Assembly: GCA_039555135.1 (NCBI GenBank) | Contig: CP114179.1 | Coordinates: forward strand, 3,224,001 to 3,288,000 | Direction of reading: 5' to 3' | DNA: 64,000 nt | From: Phycisphaeraceae bacterium D3-23 | GTDB taxonomy: Bacteria; Planctomycetota; Phycisphaerae; Phycisphaerales; Phycisphaeraceae | Shown: positions 34,175 through 46,100 of the stretch, piece after piece | How positions within the stretch are numbered: the stretch's first letter is position 1 | How the letters are laid out: each line of letters opens with the position of its first letter | The notes under the pieces: model-generated | Databases searched by the model: none | The model's input: only the letters and a program-made list of their open reading frames with translations | Told to the model about the DNA's origin: nothing | Made by a program: the position numbers and the translations under genes

Positions 34175-37100
34175 TTAGCGTAGTGCCATGGCGTTGAAGC
34201 GGGGTTTGGGTGGGGGGGTCGCGGCGGCGGGCTGGGGCGTCTGGTCGGTGGGTTTGGGTTTGACGAGGTCGAGGACGCTGGGGGTGCGTTGGGCGTTGGC
34301 GGCTTGCTGTTGGGCGGGGGTGAGGGGGGTGTTGGCGTTGGCGTGGATGTTGGCGTTGGGTCTGTCGGCCGCGTTGGCGTTGGCGTGGCGTGTGGCGGGT
34401 GGGGTGGCTGGGGGCGTGGCGGGTTCGGGTTGGCGTTGGGGGGTGGGCTGGTCGGGGCGGGGGCGTTGGCTGGGGAAGGGGGTTTCGTTGCCTGCGTCGT
34501 TGTTGTTGCCGGGGGCGCCGCCGTCGTTGCCTGCGTTGTTGTTGTTCCCTGCGTCCGCGTCGGCGCTGCTACCGGGGTTTCCGGGGGTTCCGGGGGTGTC
34601 GTTATCGTCGGCGACGTCACCGTTGCTGGTGGGGTTGTTGGGTGTTGTGCCGTTGCCGAAGTTGTTGATGACGATGTTGAGGTCGCCGCTGCCGACGGTG
34701 CCGCTGTTGTCGAGGTCGGCGGCGGCGGCTTGCGGGCTTGATGCTGCGGCGTCGCCCCAGAGCGCGAGGAGTGCGTCGAGGTCTTCGGTGCCGACGAATC
34801 CGTCGCCGGTGATATCGCCCAGGACGCCGGCGGCTTCGTCGCTGCCGGGTGTGCCGTGGTTAGTGAGCGATGCGCGCCAGTTGTTGCCGTCGCTGTAGTC
34901 GGCCTCGGTGTCGTTGACGACGAGGGAGGGGCCGTCGCCGTCGGGGGAGGTGGGCCAGTCGGCTTCGCCGGGGCCGGTGCCGTCTTCGTAGGCGAAGTCG
35001 AGGATGGTGGAGCCGTTGGCGTCGTTGAGCTTGAGTGATTCGCCGCCGTTGGCGAGGTTGCCGGTGTACTGGGCGATGGCGTCGACGCTGTCGACGACCT
35101 GCTGGCCGTAGCGCTGGGTGAACGCGGCGAGGTCGGCGACGAGCAGTGCGCGTTGTCCGGGCGCGAGGGGGACGGGGCCGGCGGCGGTGACGGCGAGGTT
35201 GTCGAACCAGGCGGTGACGCCTTCGTCGTCGAAGGTGGAGCGGAGGTAGTACGCCCAGCGACAGGGTGTGGACCCCGGCGTCGAGGTCGAGCGTGATGCT
35301 GAAGTTCTGCCAGCCGGTGTCGCTGGCCGGGCCGTTGTTGCCGTCGCCGGTGTAGGACTTGAGCGACCCGTCGACGTCGCTGCCCAGGCGGACGCCGTCG
35401 AGCTCGGCGATGGCCTGGCCGATTTCCGAGGCCTCGAACCCGCCGTCGTAGAGGAAGCGGAAGTCGAAGCTGAGTGTGACGGGTCCGGCCGAATCGACTG
35501 TAAATGAGCGTGAAAACGCGCCCGAGGACGGGCCGTGGTCCGGCCCGCCGTCGGCCGACGCGAGGTCGACGCGTAATGCCCCGCCGCCGCCGTTGCCGCC
35601 GGTGACATCCTGCAGGCCCGACGCGACGCCGGACTCGCCGGTGTTGTTGAACGTGTTTTCGCCGAACGTGAACCCGCCCTGCCCGCCGTTGAACGTCGCT
35701 GGCGAGGGTGGTCGAGGTGCCGACGAACAAGGCGTCGCCGAGCCCGGTGTCGATCGACACGCCGGCGAGGTCGAGCGTCTGCGTGGCCGACGTGTTGATG
35801 AGCTCGATGAACTCGAACTGGTCGCCGTCGGTGAAGCCGGCCAGCTGCTCGGCCGGCGTCGGGCCGGTGGGGTTGTAGTGCAGCTCGACGATGCGCAGGT
35901 GTTCCTGCTCGGGCGACGGGTCGCCGACGTAGGCCTTTGATGCGGCGGTCGTGCCGTTGGCGCGTTTGATCGTGACGGTCTCGCCAAACGACGAGAGGTG
36001 GCCGCTGTCCCACTGCTGGACGAACAAACCCTGTCCGCCCGAAGGCCCGGTCGCGCGTGCGCGGAACGCGCTGCTCGACGGCGTGATGTACAGCGTCGCC
36101 CCCGCCGCGACGACGGTGCCCGGTGCGAACGTGTGCGTGATCGCCCCCTCGACCGTCCAGCCGGTGAGGTCGACGGCGAAGGCGTTGGGGTTGATGACCT
36201 GGATGTACTCCTGGTCCTGGTCGCCGAAGGGCGTGTGCTCGATCGTGCCGATGGACAGGGCAGGGTTGGCGGGCTGGGCGCCGGGGATCAGCCCGGAGCC
36301 GGCGGGGCCGTAGATATTGAAGAGCTGGTTGCGTCGAGTCGGCAGTGAGATGTTGAGGATCTCGTTGAGCCCGTCGTCGATATCACCCGCGCCCCAGATC
36401 AGGTCGTCGGCCTCGGCATCCGCGCGGATCTGTGACGCGAGGGTGTTGACCAGGTTCTCGAAGTAGCCCGTCGAAACGTCGAGGTAGGTGTCCATCAGTG
36501 TGCGCAGCCGACGGAGGTACATCTCGCGTGTGGTCGGGTTGTCGAGGATCGCGTCGTAGAGGTGGTTGTAGATGTCGCTGCCGCCCTGGTTGTGTTCGCT
36601 GTCGCCGTAGAGCGGGTTGTTGTAGTTCTCGCTGGTGAGCAGTCCGCCGACGGCGAAGGGCATGTCGAAGTCCCAGGGGATGCGGGTCCACTCCTGGGTC
36701 TCGGGGTCGAGGTACATGTAGTAGTTTTTGGGCAGGCGGTCGTGATGGATGATCGTGGCGTGGGCGGCCATCTCGTTGATGAGCGCGGGGAGATTGATGC
36801 GGTCGAAGAGGTAGAGGTCGCGGTTGGGGTTGCTTTCGTTGATGCCGTCGGTGAGGTCGATCAGTTCGGCGAACGTGCCGTTGTCGGGCTGAGCGATGTT
36901 GTATCCCTGCTCGGTCGGGTTGGGCCTGAGGTTGCCGACCGAGCTTGAGCCGGCGGCTTTGTAGAGCACGCCGTCGGGGTCGAAGCCGTTGCGTTCGAGG
37001 AAGGTGTCGTCGACCTGCTCGACGAAGGAGTAGAGCCCGAAGAACCCGCCGTTTTGTTCGATATGGATGTGGAAGGCGTTGGACGCGGCGACGCCGACCT

Positions 37101-38871
37101 CCTGCATGAAGGCGAAGCCCAGGACCTCACGCATGTAGGAGGTGTGGGGCGAGCCGCCGACTTCGAGGAAGTGGGACTGGAGGTTGATCTCGGTGACGCG
37201 TGGGGCGTCGTCGCTGTAGCGGAAGTCGTCGCCCTTGTTAAAGTCGATCTTGAACTTGCGTTTATTCCAGTTGGCGGTGGTGAACCCGCGTCGTCGGATG
37301 TAGACGTTGTCGTAGAACTCGCCGTCGTAGAAGACCGAGGCGCGGGTGCCGGCGTCGGTGCGGGCGGCGTTGGGGTCTTCGACAAAGATCGTGAACACGG
37401 GCAGCACGGTTGTGACTGACGGGTCGGTGACGACGGTGCCGAAGTACTGGGCGGACTGGTCGTTTCCGACTTGGTCATCGAAGAACGGTGCGCGGGAGGT
37501 CTGCCCGCTGGTATCCTCGGCGGTGATGTTCCAGCGGACCATGTCGCCGGCGGTGTAGAGCGAGCTGCTGATCGTCGCGGTGTAGATGCCGTCACCGGCG
37601 AGCGCATCGTTGCCGACGCCGTTGTCGAACATCTGGAGCGTGAGTTCGCTATCGAAGTTGATGCGGTAGTGCAGGTCGACGCGGTCGATGCCGTTTCCCG
37701 CGTTTTCGCTGACGGACGCCTCGATGATGAGGTCTTGGTTCGCGCCCGGCTGGGGCGGGTTTTTCGTAACGGACTCGATGATCGGGCCGGCGAAGAAGTT
37801 CGCGGCCCCGGGGGTGGGCACGACCATGAACGCGACGGTCGATGGATCGGCTGCGGTCGCCGAGGCGGTGAGGACGGGCTCGATGAGCAGGTCGGAGCTC
37901 TGCGCATCGTCGTTCATGACCTGGATGGCGAGGACGTTGTTGCCGACGAGCAGGCTGTCAAGGTGGTCGGACAGGTCGAAGGGTTCGAGTTCTGCGGCCT
38001 GAGCGTCGCTGTGGTTTTCGGAGCCGACGGCGAAGGAGTTCCACTGCGGGCTGCCCGGCGCGAACATCTCGGCGACCTGCACGCCGTTGAGGTAGGCGAC
38101 AAAGCCGTCGTCGTAGCGGAGCCCGAGCGAGAGGGTGTCGAAGGCGTCAGGATCGGCGACGTTGAATGTCTGTCGGAGGTAGAGCGAGCCCGTGGCCGTA
38201 GGCACCGCGGTCTCGATGAGCGAGGCGTAGTCTGCGGGCGCGGTCTCGTAGCCGATCGCGGTGGGGCCCAGCGACCAGCCGTTGTCGTTGAAGCCGACTG
38301 TGTTCCAGCCCACGATTAGGCCGGTGGGAATCGTGTAGCGCGCATCATCCCCCTCAGCGATGAGCGTGGTCGTCGCCGCCTCCATCGCGATGCCGTACGA
38401 GACATCGGTCGACTGGGCCGGGTATTCGGGCGCATACTCGTCGGCCACCGTGGTGCCGTCGGCTTCGACGAGCGCGAGGTACTCGCCGCCCGCGCTCAGC
38501 GCGAAGTTGGTGTGCAGCTCGGTGCCGTCCGCGTCGGCGCGGTCTTTGTTGGACGCGAAGACGACGAGGTACTCGCCGGGGTCCAGCGAGACCGAGGGGA
38601 AGGCCCACTGCGTGAGGTCGTCGGCGTCGTCGGTGAGGTGCCAGCCGTCGAGGTCGAGCGCGGTGTCGCCGGCGTTGTAGATCTCGATCCAGTCGGAGCT
38701 GTCGCCGTCCTCGTCGTCGAGCACGCTGTCGTTAGACGCGAGGAACTCGGTGATCAGCGGCACGGCCGTGAACAGCAGCCGGGGCTCGAGGGTTTCGAGG
38801 GGCTGGGTGCGGTTTTGGCTGATAGAAAGCAGACCGGCGTGCCGGTCAGGGGCGGAAAAAATAGGGAACAA
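34175..38871 (-). pseudogene. CotH/lamin-tail/dockerin secreted protein, two frameshifts
   Basis: This is the minus-strand homologue of the intact 1408-residue protein at 46248-50474. The order is LEPR-XLL start (LEPRLLFTAVP), lamin-tail domain (DSSDWIEIYNAGDTALDLDG), CotH-like kinase domain (RRRGFTTANWNKRKFKIDFN, IPWDFDMPF), second lamin-tail domain, dockerin-like loops and an Asn/Ala/Pro-rich tail. The frame shifts near 35697-35705 and again near 35249-35255. Between them lies a concanavalin-like module (FNGGQGGFTFGENTF) absent from the intact copy. The start I prefer is TTG 38871 with AGGAG seven bases ahead; GTG 38895 is the alternative. Calling it inactive depends on the read quality at both sites. 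Confidence 0.7.
34253..34996 (-). repeat. Inverted-repeat arm 1 (3' end of CotH gene copy)
   Basis: About 744 bases covering the end of the lamin-tail domain, the dockerin-like loops and the low-complexity tail are nearly identical, in inverted orientation, to 49618-50366. Scattered single-base differences are visible (for example GGCCCC versus GGCCCG near the start of the shared part), plus a few codons' length difference in the tail. Confidence 0.8.
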
Positions 38872-39146
38872 CGTAAGTCTCCTGCCGCCCTTCACTCCTT
38901 CAAGGTGAACTGCGTTGCCCGGTGACGGGCATGGAAAGTGTATTCCAGTGTCACTACCGCGGCAAGAGTTTCGGGTTGCACTTTCTGTTGCTTACACGGC
39001 GATGACCCGTCCATTCACCAAACGCCCGGCCTTTCTCATCGCTTGGATGAAGAAAAACTGTGGCGTGGGCAGATTGCCTGTAATGGGCGGCGATCCCCTG
39101 CGAGTAGTGTGTCGGCACCCGTGCGTCCCCTGACCGCAAATGCTCC

Positions 39147-39689
39147 ATGAATGACTCCGCTCCCGATCCTGTGGGCCTTTCCGAAGAGCTTGCGGTCCGT
39201 TGGACCCGCGCTCAGCCGGTGGTCGCTTCGTTTATCGGGGCGGTGGTGCGTGACTACAACGACGCGGAGGATGTGCTGCAGGAGGTCGCCGCGGCCGCCG
39301 CACGGAACTACGCCAAGTCCGACCGGGATCGGCCTTTCCTGGGCTGGGCGATGGGGATCGCGCGGCACAAGATCGCGGACTACCAGCGTCGCTACTACCG
39401 CGAGAAACTCGTGTTCAACAGCGAGGTGCTTGAGCGGATCGGGGATGCGTGCGAGTCGATCGCGGACGAGCGCTCGGAGCGGAAGCAGGCGCTAGACGTC
39501 TGTGTCGAGAAGCTACAACCCCGGGGCAAGCAGATGCTTGAGATGCGCTATACGCACGGGCTTTCGCCGACGGAGATCGGCGACCATGTCGGGATGTCGG
39601 CCAACGCCGTGGCGGTCTCGCTGCACCGGCTGCGCACGGCGCTGGGTGAGTGTGTGAAGCGGTTCCTCGCACGGGAGGGGCAGCGATGA
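39147..39689 (+). CDS. ECF-type RNA polymerase sigma factor
   Basis: A 180-residue sigma70-family protein. The region 2 block is DYNDAEDVLQEVAAAAARNY with FLGWAMGIARHKIADYQRR, and the region 4 HTH is GLSPTEIGDHVGMSANAVAV followed by SLHRLRTALGECV. It lacks regions 1 and 3, as ECF factors do. It overlaps the following FecR-like gene as ATGA, which marks that protein as its membrane partner. The likely role is switching on surface/PEP-CTERM or pilin genes that follow, though targets cannot be read from the sequence. The 251-base divergent gap 38896-39146 holds no further gene. Confidence 0.88.
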   Translation: MNDSAPDPVGLSEELAVRWTRAQPVVASFIGAVVRDYNDAEDVLQEVAAAAARNYAKSDRDRPFLGWAMGIARHKIADYQRRYYREKLVFNSEVLERIGDACESIADERSERKQALDVCVEKLQPRGKQMLEMRYTHGLSPTEIGDHVGMSANAVAVSLHRLRTALGECVKRFLAREGQR

Positions 39690-41278
39690 GCCACGAAACC
39701 CCCCGCGATTTCGAGGCACTGATCGACGCCCATCTGGACGGCGTGTTGACCGACGAGCAGGCGCAGCAGTTACATGATTGGCTATTGGCCGACCCCGAGC
39801 ATCCGGTCGTGTTTGCCCGGCGGTCGCAAGACCACATGCAGCTTCGTCAGATCTTCTCGGGCGATGCGCTCGCGCGATTGGCTGAGAGCGTGAGCGAAGG
39901 ATTCGCGCAGGAAGAGCCCGAGCAGATCACCCTCGACATGCTGTCGCTGCTTGAGGACCCGTCGGACGATATCCACCTGGTTGACCTGACCAAGCGTCTG
40001 GACCGCGAACGCCGCAGCAAGCACGACCCACGCCTGATCCACCCCAACGGCCGGCCCCAGCCCGCGCCCCAGCCGCGGCCGCTGGTGAACACGGGCGGGC
40101 TGGTCATCGCTATGGGGCTCGCCGCCGCGGCTGTGGTTGCGCTGCTGATCTACCCGGTCTTGACGGCGAATACGACGTCCTCACCGATCACGCCCCCGAT
40201 CACCCTGAACCGGACGCCCTCGCCCGACAGCGACACGCTCGCCGCGCCGCCCGCCCCGGCGGTATTGGTCGCCTCGCACCGTGCCGAGTGGCACCGCGGG
40301 ACCGGCAACGTGCAGGCCGACGGCTCGATGAGCCCGGGCGTCTACACGCTCCACGCGGGCTACGCCAACATCACGATGGCGGATGGCGCTTCACTCATCA
40401 TCGAAGGCCCGGCCCAGTTCGAGGTCGCCTCGGCTTCTCAGGTCGTCATGACGCGCGGCCGACTGTCCGCCTATGTCCCCGAGGGGGCCGAGGGCTTTAT
40501 CGTCGATACCCCGGCCGGCCGGGTGCTGGACCTGGGCACCGAGTTTGGTGTCGAGGTGCTGGAGGACAAGGCGATCGAGGTCCACGTGATGGACGGCGAA
40601 GTGGTCGCCACCCTGGCTAGCGGTGCCGAGTCGCGCTCGCTGCGTGCGGGCGATGCGGGCCGGATGGATGCGGCCCACGAACAGATCCAGACGGTCCCTG
40701 CGCATGGCGTGAAGTTCGCCCGTGACTGGGGCCAGGTCGAGCGTGCGGTCCGCGTGTCCGATGCGGTGCGTTACCTCTACGACACGCCCGAGTCCGTGGC
40801 CGCCAGTGCGCTGGAAGACAACCACGTGTTGTTCCTGCTGCCCGAGCGGCGCGGCGTCGTGATCCCGGCGCTGGAGGTTCTGTGTGACTTCATGCAGCCT
40901 GGCCGATACGACCGCCTGCCGCGCTCTGTCGGCGCGGCACCCGGTGGTGCGGTGGTTGACAGCTACCTGTTGCACTACGACCGGGTCGGCACGCCGGGCG
41001 AACTGATCGCGGTCAACGGCACCATCCACTTCGACCGCCCGATCGTCGGCGTTATCGCGGACGCGAAGTGGATCACTGCAAGCGATTCGTACTTCGCCAA
41101 ACCGGGGACGGCTTACCCGCGTCCGACCTATCAGGGCCGGGGCTTTGAAGGCCTGAACCGTTTCGCGGTGACGCAGGACGTCATCGAAATCAGCGAAGAC
41201 CGCCGGACACTGATCGTTCGGCTGGCGACCTCGACCAACATCGACCAACTCCGCGTGCTCGTGGAGGCGTCGCCCTAG
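39686..41278 (+). CDS. FecR-domain membrane protein, presumed anti-sigma factor
   Basis: A 530-residue protein. The cytoplasmic N-terminus (residues 1-130) begins with LIDAHLDGVLTDEQAQQLHDW, a planctomycete anti-sigma-like helical region. One membrane helix (about 137-160, GLVIAMGLAAAAVVALLIYPV) leads to a periplasmic FecR domain (about 220-320, with ASLIIEGPAQFEVASA and GRVLDLGTEFGVEV) and a C-terminal beta domain. It starts four bases before the end of the sigma gene. In the FecIR paradigm such a protein holds or activates its sigma factor in response to an outer signal; the signal here is unknown. Confidence 0.85.
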   Translation: MSHETPRDFEALIDAHLDGVLTDEQAQQLHDWLLADPEHPVVFARRSQDHMQLRQIFSGDALARLAESVSEGFAQEEPEQITLDMLSLLEDPSDDIHLVDLTKRLDRERRSKHDPRLIHPNGRPQPAPQPRPLVNTGGLVIAMGLAAAAVVALLIYPVLTANTTSSPITPPITLNRTPSPDSDTLAAPPAPAVLVASHRAEWHRGTGNVQADGSMSPGVYTLHAGYANITMADGASLIIEGPAQFEVASASQVVMTRGRLSAYVPEGAEGFIVDTPAGRVLDLGTEFGVEVLEDKAIEVHVMDGEVVATLASGAESRSLRAGDAGRMDAAHEQIQTVPAHGVKFARDWGQVERAVRVSDAVRYLYDTPESVAASALEDNHVLFLLPERRGVVIPALEVLCDFMQPGRYDRLPRSVGAAPGGAVVDSYLLHYDRVGTPGELIAVNGTIHFDRPIVGVIADAKWITASDSYFAKPGTAYPRPTYQGRGFEGLNRFAVTQDVIEISEDRRTLIVRLATSTNIDQLRVLVEASP

Positions 41279-41297
41279 CTTTTTGCACTTACGCCAC

Positions 41298-41323
41298 GCC
41301 GCACGTTGCGGCCGGCATTTTTT
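41298..41323 (+). promoter_or_regulatory. Stem-loop with T-run: terminator or PEP-CTERM leader (copy 2)
   Basis: GCCGC-ACGTT-GCGGC (41298-41312) is followed by CGGCA and six T residues (41318-41323), so it can terminate the sigma/FecR operon. The same GCCGCA..GCGGCCGG hairpin with CTTCCT and GGAG downstream occurs before the PEP-CTERM gene starting at 26076, at nearly the same distance from the ATG (38 against 37 bases), so a leader role is also possible. Confidence 0.55.
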
Positions 41324-41350
41324 CACCTTCCTTATTGAGGAGGAATCATC

Positions 41351-42067
41351 ATGTTTGCTCAAGTTTCGAAGAAGGCCCTGCTGGCTGCGGCGTGTGCCGT
41401 GACTGTCGGTGCGGGCGCTAATGCGGATGTCATCTGGACCGGCGGTAGCGGCAACGTCAACGTCTTTGACGACGCCAACTACGACTTCAGTGGTTCGGCG
41501 CTGACAGCTATCGACCCCGCACCCGCGACGGTGGGTGACAACGTCACCTACACCGGCGTGAACATTACGGCCGATGACAACGCCGCCTTCAACCTGTTTC
41601 TGATCGAAGATGGCTTCACCGTGACCTTCGACGGCACCTCCTACACCACCCCGAGCAGCGGCGGCCTCAACGGCCTGGACACCTTCTCGAGCTTCGTTGA
41701 CATCGTCAACGGCAGCTCGGTAAGCCTCCAGTACGTCGCGGTTGGCCTCACGGTCAACGTCGATGGCACGAGCTCGCTGACCATCCGCGGCGGTGGCGAC
41801 GGCATCAACTCGCAGGTCGAAGCGACCTCCGTCATCCTCGCGCAGGGCGGCCAGCTCACACTGCCCACCCTTGCCGAGTTCACCGAGCAAGGCGGCGAGA
41901 TCTTCGCGGCCAACGCTAGCGGTGTGTTGACGGCTTACAACGACGACAACTCGATCCTGTCGTTCAATGGCACGACGGCCACCGCCGTCAATGACGTCCC
42001 CGAGCCCGGCTCCCTCGCGCTGCTGGCGCTGGGTGGCCTGGCCATGCTGCGTCGACGACGCGCGTAA
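41351..42067 (+). CDS. Small secreted PEP-CTERM protein
   Basis: A 238-residue protein with signal peptide (KKALLAAACAVTVGAGANA), a beta-strand body of VIWTGGSGNVNVFDDANYDF type as in autotransporter-like repeats, and the sorting signal VPEPGSLALLALGGLAMLRR. AGGAGG stands ahead of the ATG, a strong ribosome site. It directly follows the sigma/FecR pair, so it is a likely target of that switch. The function is probably surface or matrix attachment. Confidence 0.85.
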   Translation: MFAQVSKKALLAAACAVTVGAGANADVIWTGGSGNVNVFDDANYDFSGSALTAIDPAPATVGDNVTYTGVNITADDNAAFNLFLIEDGFTVTFDGTSYTTPSSGGLNGLDTFSSFVDIVNGSSVSLQYVAVGLTVNVDGTSSLTIRGGGDGINSQVEATSVILAQGGQLTLPTLAEFTEQGGEIFAANASGVLTAYNDDNSILSFNGTTATAVNDVPEPGSLALLALGGLAMLRRRRA

Positions 42068-42196
42068 GTCTGTCCTCCTTCGCCTCGGGTCGTGCTCGTC
42101 ACGGCCCGGGGTTTTCTCGGCCGTGTTGTGGATCGGCCTACCCCTCTGCCGCCCTTTTGTGCGTGGTGGCGTCCTCAGTTTTTGGAGTCCCATCTC

Positions 42197-42964
42197 ATGC
42201 GACGCAGACCCGGCTTCACCCTCATCGAACTCCTCGTCGTCATCTCAATCATCGCGCTGCTGATCGGAATCCTCTTGCCCGCGCTTGGCGCAGCAAGGCA
42301 GTCTGCCCGGCGGGCGCAGTGCTCTTCCAACGCCCGCTCTTACGGGCAAAGCATCATCATCATGGGCGAAGACAACAAGAGCTCCTTCCGTCTTGCCAAC
42401 CGCAACCTGCCCAAGTCCCAGGCGTACGCCAAACGCTATAGCGACACGACCGTCGCCGGCGTCATCGACCATATCAGCTGGATCCCTTCGCACATGGGCG
42501 AAGACATGCAGGAAGTCGGGATGTCGATCGACGACTTTACATGCCCCGAACGAGGCGACGAGTATGTCCGATTCGACAACAACGGCGTCACCACGCAGTG
42601 GCGTATGGGCTACTACATGATGGCCGGTCGCGACACCGACTACTACGCGACCGTCGGTGGTAAACGCTGGGACTCGCCCCTGTCCCTAGATGAGCCTGCC
42701 GACATGGTTCTCGTCTCTGACATCGCCGAACGCGGCACTTTCGTCCCACCTAACGCCACCGCCTCGCATGGAACCAAAGGTTTAGTCAGCGGCGACCGTT
42801 TCGCCACACCTGAACAGATGGGCGTCTTGGGTAACAACGTCGGACGTGTCGATGGATCGGTCGCCTTCGAGCAGACCGGAGAACTCACGGAGTTCGCCGC
42901 ATCGACAGGCGGGATCGTCACCGGCTACTGGATCGATGCCGAGTCCTACGAAAACACCCCCTGA
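42197..42964 (+). CDS. Pseudopilin (H-x9-DG type)
   Basis: A 255-residue protein starting [20 protein letters not shown], that is a short basic leader, cleavage after Gly and Glu at mature position 5. The C-terminal block [15 protein letters not shown] holds the family's DGS. GGAG lies nine bases before ATG 42197. It is the second pseudopilin of the window and sits between a PEP-CTERM gene and a sulfatase/PEP-CTERM fusion, an arrangement seen in Phycisphaerae secretome clusters. Confidence 0.85.
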   Translation: MRRRPGFTLIELLVVISIIALLIGILLPALGAARQSARRAQCSSNARSYGQSIIIMGEDNKSSFRLANRNLPKSQAYAKRYSDTTVAGVIDHISWIPSHMGEDMQEVGMSIDDFTCPERGDEYVRFDNNGVTTQWRMGYYMMAGRDTDYYATVGGKRWDSPLSLDEPADMVLVSDIAERGTFVPPNATASHGTKGLVSGDRFATPEQMGVLGNNVGRVDGSVAFEQTGELTEFAASTGGIVTGYWIDAESYENTP

Positions 42965-43163
42965 ATCGAACCCACACCCGGCCACGGCTAACGCCGAGGC
43001 CGGGCATTCCGTCGGCACGATGCCGACAGAGCCAACCCAACCCTCCGCCGCGCCACCCCTCCTTGGCGTCCCTCGGCGGCGCGGCCAAGGTCGGCTTGGA
43101 GAAACCCGGTCCTGTGCCCGGCCTACCGTCGGCACACCACAACCTAAGCGCGAGTACATCGAC

Positions 43164-46100
43164 ATGCTGCTGAAGTTTCCATGCTGTGTTGTCCTGCTGG
43201 CCGTCATCCTCCTCGGTCCGACACCGTCACAGGCTCAGAGCGAACCCGCCGCCCAGCCCAACATCGTCTTCATCATGGTCGACGACATGGGCTACGGCGA
43301 GCTCGGTGTCACCGGCCAGCAGCACCTTGTCGATACCGGCCAGCCCGCGATCCTGACGCCCAACATCGACGCCCTCGCCCACCAGGGCCTCATGATCGAG
43401 AACTTCTACGCCACGCCTATCTGCGCCTCGACACGCGGGTCGCTGCTCACCGGGTTCCACAACGGCCACTCCTCAATCGACCGCAACGGCGGCAACAACG
43501 GCGGCAACGCGCTCCGCGCCGTCGATACCACCTGGGGCGAAACCCTCCAAGACGCGGGCTACACCACCGGCGCTTACGGCAAGTGGGGCGTGGGTGGGTT
43601 CGACCACACCGTCCTGGGCATCGGTGTCGACGACCAGGACAACGCCGCCATCACACACGCCGACGCGACGCCATCCTCCCGCGGCTTCGACGAGTTCTAC
43701 GGCTACCTCAATCAAGTCCACGCCCACGACTACTACGTCGACTTCCTCTGGGAACACGACACCGACAACTCGGGCGACGTCGGCGGGATGCAGGTCGACC
43801 TCGTGAGCAGCAGCGACTACGCGCACGACCTGATGGCCGACCGCTCGCTGCAGTTCATCACCGACCACGCGGGCGACGACCCGTTCATGCTTTATCTGCC
43901 GTACACGATCCCGCATGCCGCCTTCAACCCGCCCCAGGACGAGGTCTGGCAGACGTTCCGCGACGCGGGATATTCCACCGCCCAGGCGAACTACGCGGCG
44001 ATGATGGCACGCATGGACAGCAGTGTCGGCGACGTCGTCGCGCGACTCCAAGACCCCAACCAGGACGGCGACACCAGCGACAGCGTCTACGACAACACCG
44101 TCATCATGTTCATGTCCGACAACGGCGGCACGCCCGGCGAAAACAACCTCTTCGGCGGGGACGTCGGCCTCCGCGGCGTCAAGGGCAGCGTCTACGAGGG
44201 CGGCACCGCCTCCCCCTTCATCGCCCACTGGAACGGCACGATCGCGCCGGGGCAGATCGACAGTACGACCATCGCCGGGCTCGACGACCTCTTCGCGACC
44301 TTCGCCGACCTCGCCGGGGCCGACACGCCCGTCGGGCTCGACGGCACCTCCATCGCGGGGCTCTTCACCGGCGGCGAGCGCGATGAACGCGATGTCTTCA
44401 TCTTCGAAGGCAACGGCACCTCGTGGGCCATCCGCATCGACGACTGGAAACTCGTGGGCGGCAACGAGCTCTACAACCTCGTGACCGACCGCGATGAGTC
44501 CAGCAACGTCGCCGGCGCCAACCCCGCGATTCGCGCCCTCCTCAACCAGATCGCGCTGGATGAGGGGGTGCTCTCCGATGCGGGCAGCGGCGGGTCGCAG
44601 ACGACACACATCGTGCAGTACAAGCAGTGGGCCCCGGCCGGCGGCTCGACCGACTTCGCCGCCAACGGCAACTGGTCGGGCGGCACGCAGTTCAACACCC
44701 GCGGCACCGCCGTGAACAACTTCGCCGGTGGCCCGGCGAACAACTGGATCACAACGATCGACAACACGACCGGCAACGCACTGCAGGCCCGCGTGCAGTC
44801 GAACACCGAAGTCCTCGCGTTCGAGCTGCGCGGCTCAAACGCCCAGATGGACCTGCATATCGAGTCCGGCGCCACGCTCACCGCCCGAAACGGCGCACGC
44901 ATCGAGACCGGTGGCCGCGTCGTCCTCGAAGGCGGATCACTCAACACCCTGCGCACCATCGAGGTCCGGCAGGGCGGCGAGCTCATGGGCCACGGCACGA
45001 TCGGCCAGATCTACGACACCGCCGGCACGCCCTTCCGCCTCGAAGCCGACCTCAACAACGCCGGCCGCATCACTATCGGCGGCGAAGGCATCCAGACCGG
45101 CGGCGGTACGCAGCTCAACGAACTGGTCTCCAATGGCGGATTCGAGCAGGGCACCGGCCAGGACTTCGACGACATCACCGACTGGTTCAACTTCACCTCA
45201 AACCAGGGCGACATCAGCGGGCGTAACACCTCCGACCCCGCGGCCGGCAGCTACCGCGCGGTCGTCGGCATCAACACCAACGGCAACGCCCCCGCCCCCG
45301 CGCAGGACACCGGCCACACCATCGCGCTGGGCGAGGAATACACCCTCGCCTTCGAGCACGCCGGCGCATCGGGCTGGGACCTGAGCGAAGACCAGATCCG
45401 CGCAACCATCTACTACCTCGACGCAAGCAGCGTGGTTGACCTCGACAGCATCACTGTGTCGCCCCAGCAGGACTTCGGCAGCGGGTACTCGAGCGCCTCG
45501 ACCACCTTCGACGCGATCACCGACAACGACGCCGTGGGCGAGAACCTCTTCGTGCGTTTTGAAGCCCTCGTCCCTTCGCCGACGGCGTTCGCCGCGCTCG
45601 ACAGCGTCTCGCTCGCGCTGACCGAGTTCATCGCCGGCGGGATGGCCCGGCTCACCGTCGAGGGCGACTACACCCAGCAATCCACCGGCACGCTCGCCAT
45701 CGACCTGTTCGACGAGGCCAATGGCCAGCCCGGGCATGACCAGCTCGTCGTTGAAGGCCTCGCGACCCTGGCGGGGGCGCTCGACATCCAGCTCGGCGAT
45801 GGCTACGCCCCCGACGCGGGTGACTCGTTCTTAGTCATCGATGCGCAGGACTACGCCGGCGCGTTCGATTCGGTCGCACTGCCCGAGTTGCTCGCTGGCC
45901 GGTTCTGGGACCTATCCGAGCTTGACAGCGCGGGCAAGCTGAACGTCACCGACGAGCTGCGTGGCGACCTCAATGCCGACGGCTTCATCGGCGTCGCCGA
46001 CCTGGATATCCTCCTCGCCAACTGGGGCCAATCCACGGCGGTAGGTGATGCGAGCGGCGATGGGCTGGTCTCGCAGGCCGACCTCGACATCGTCCGGGCC

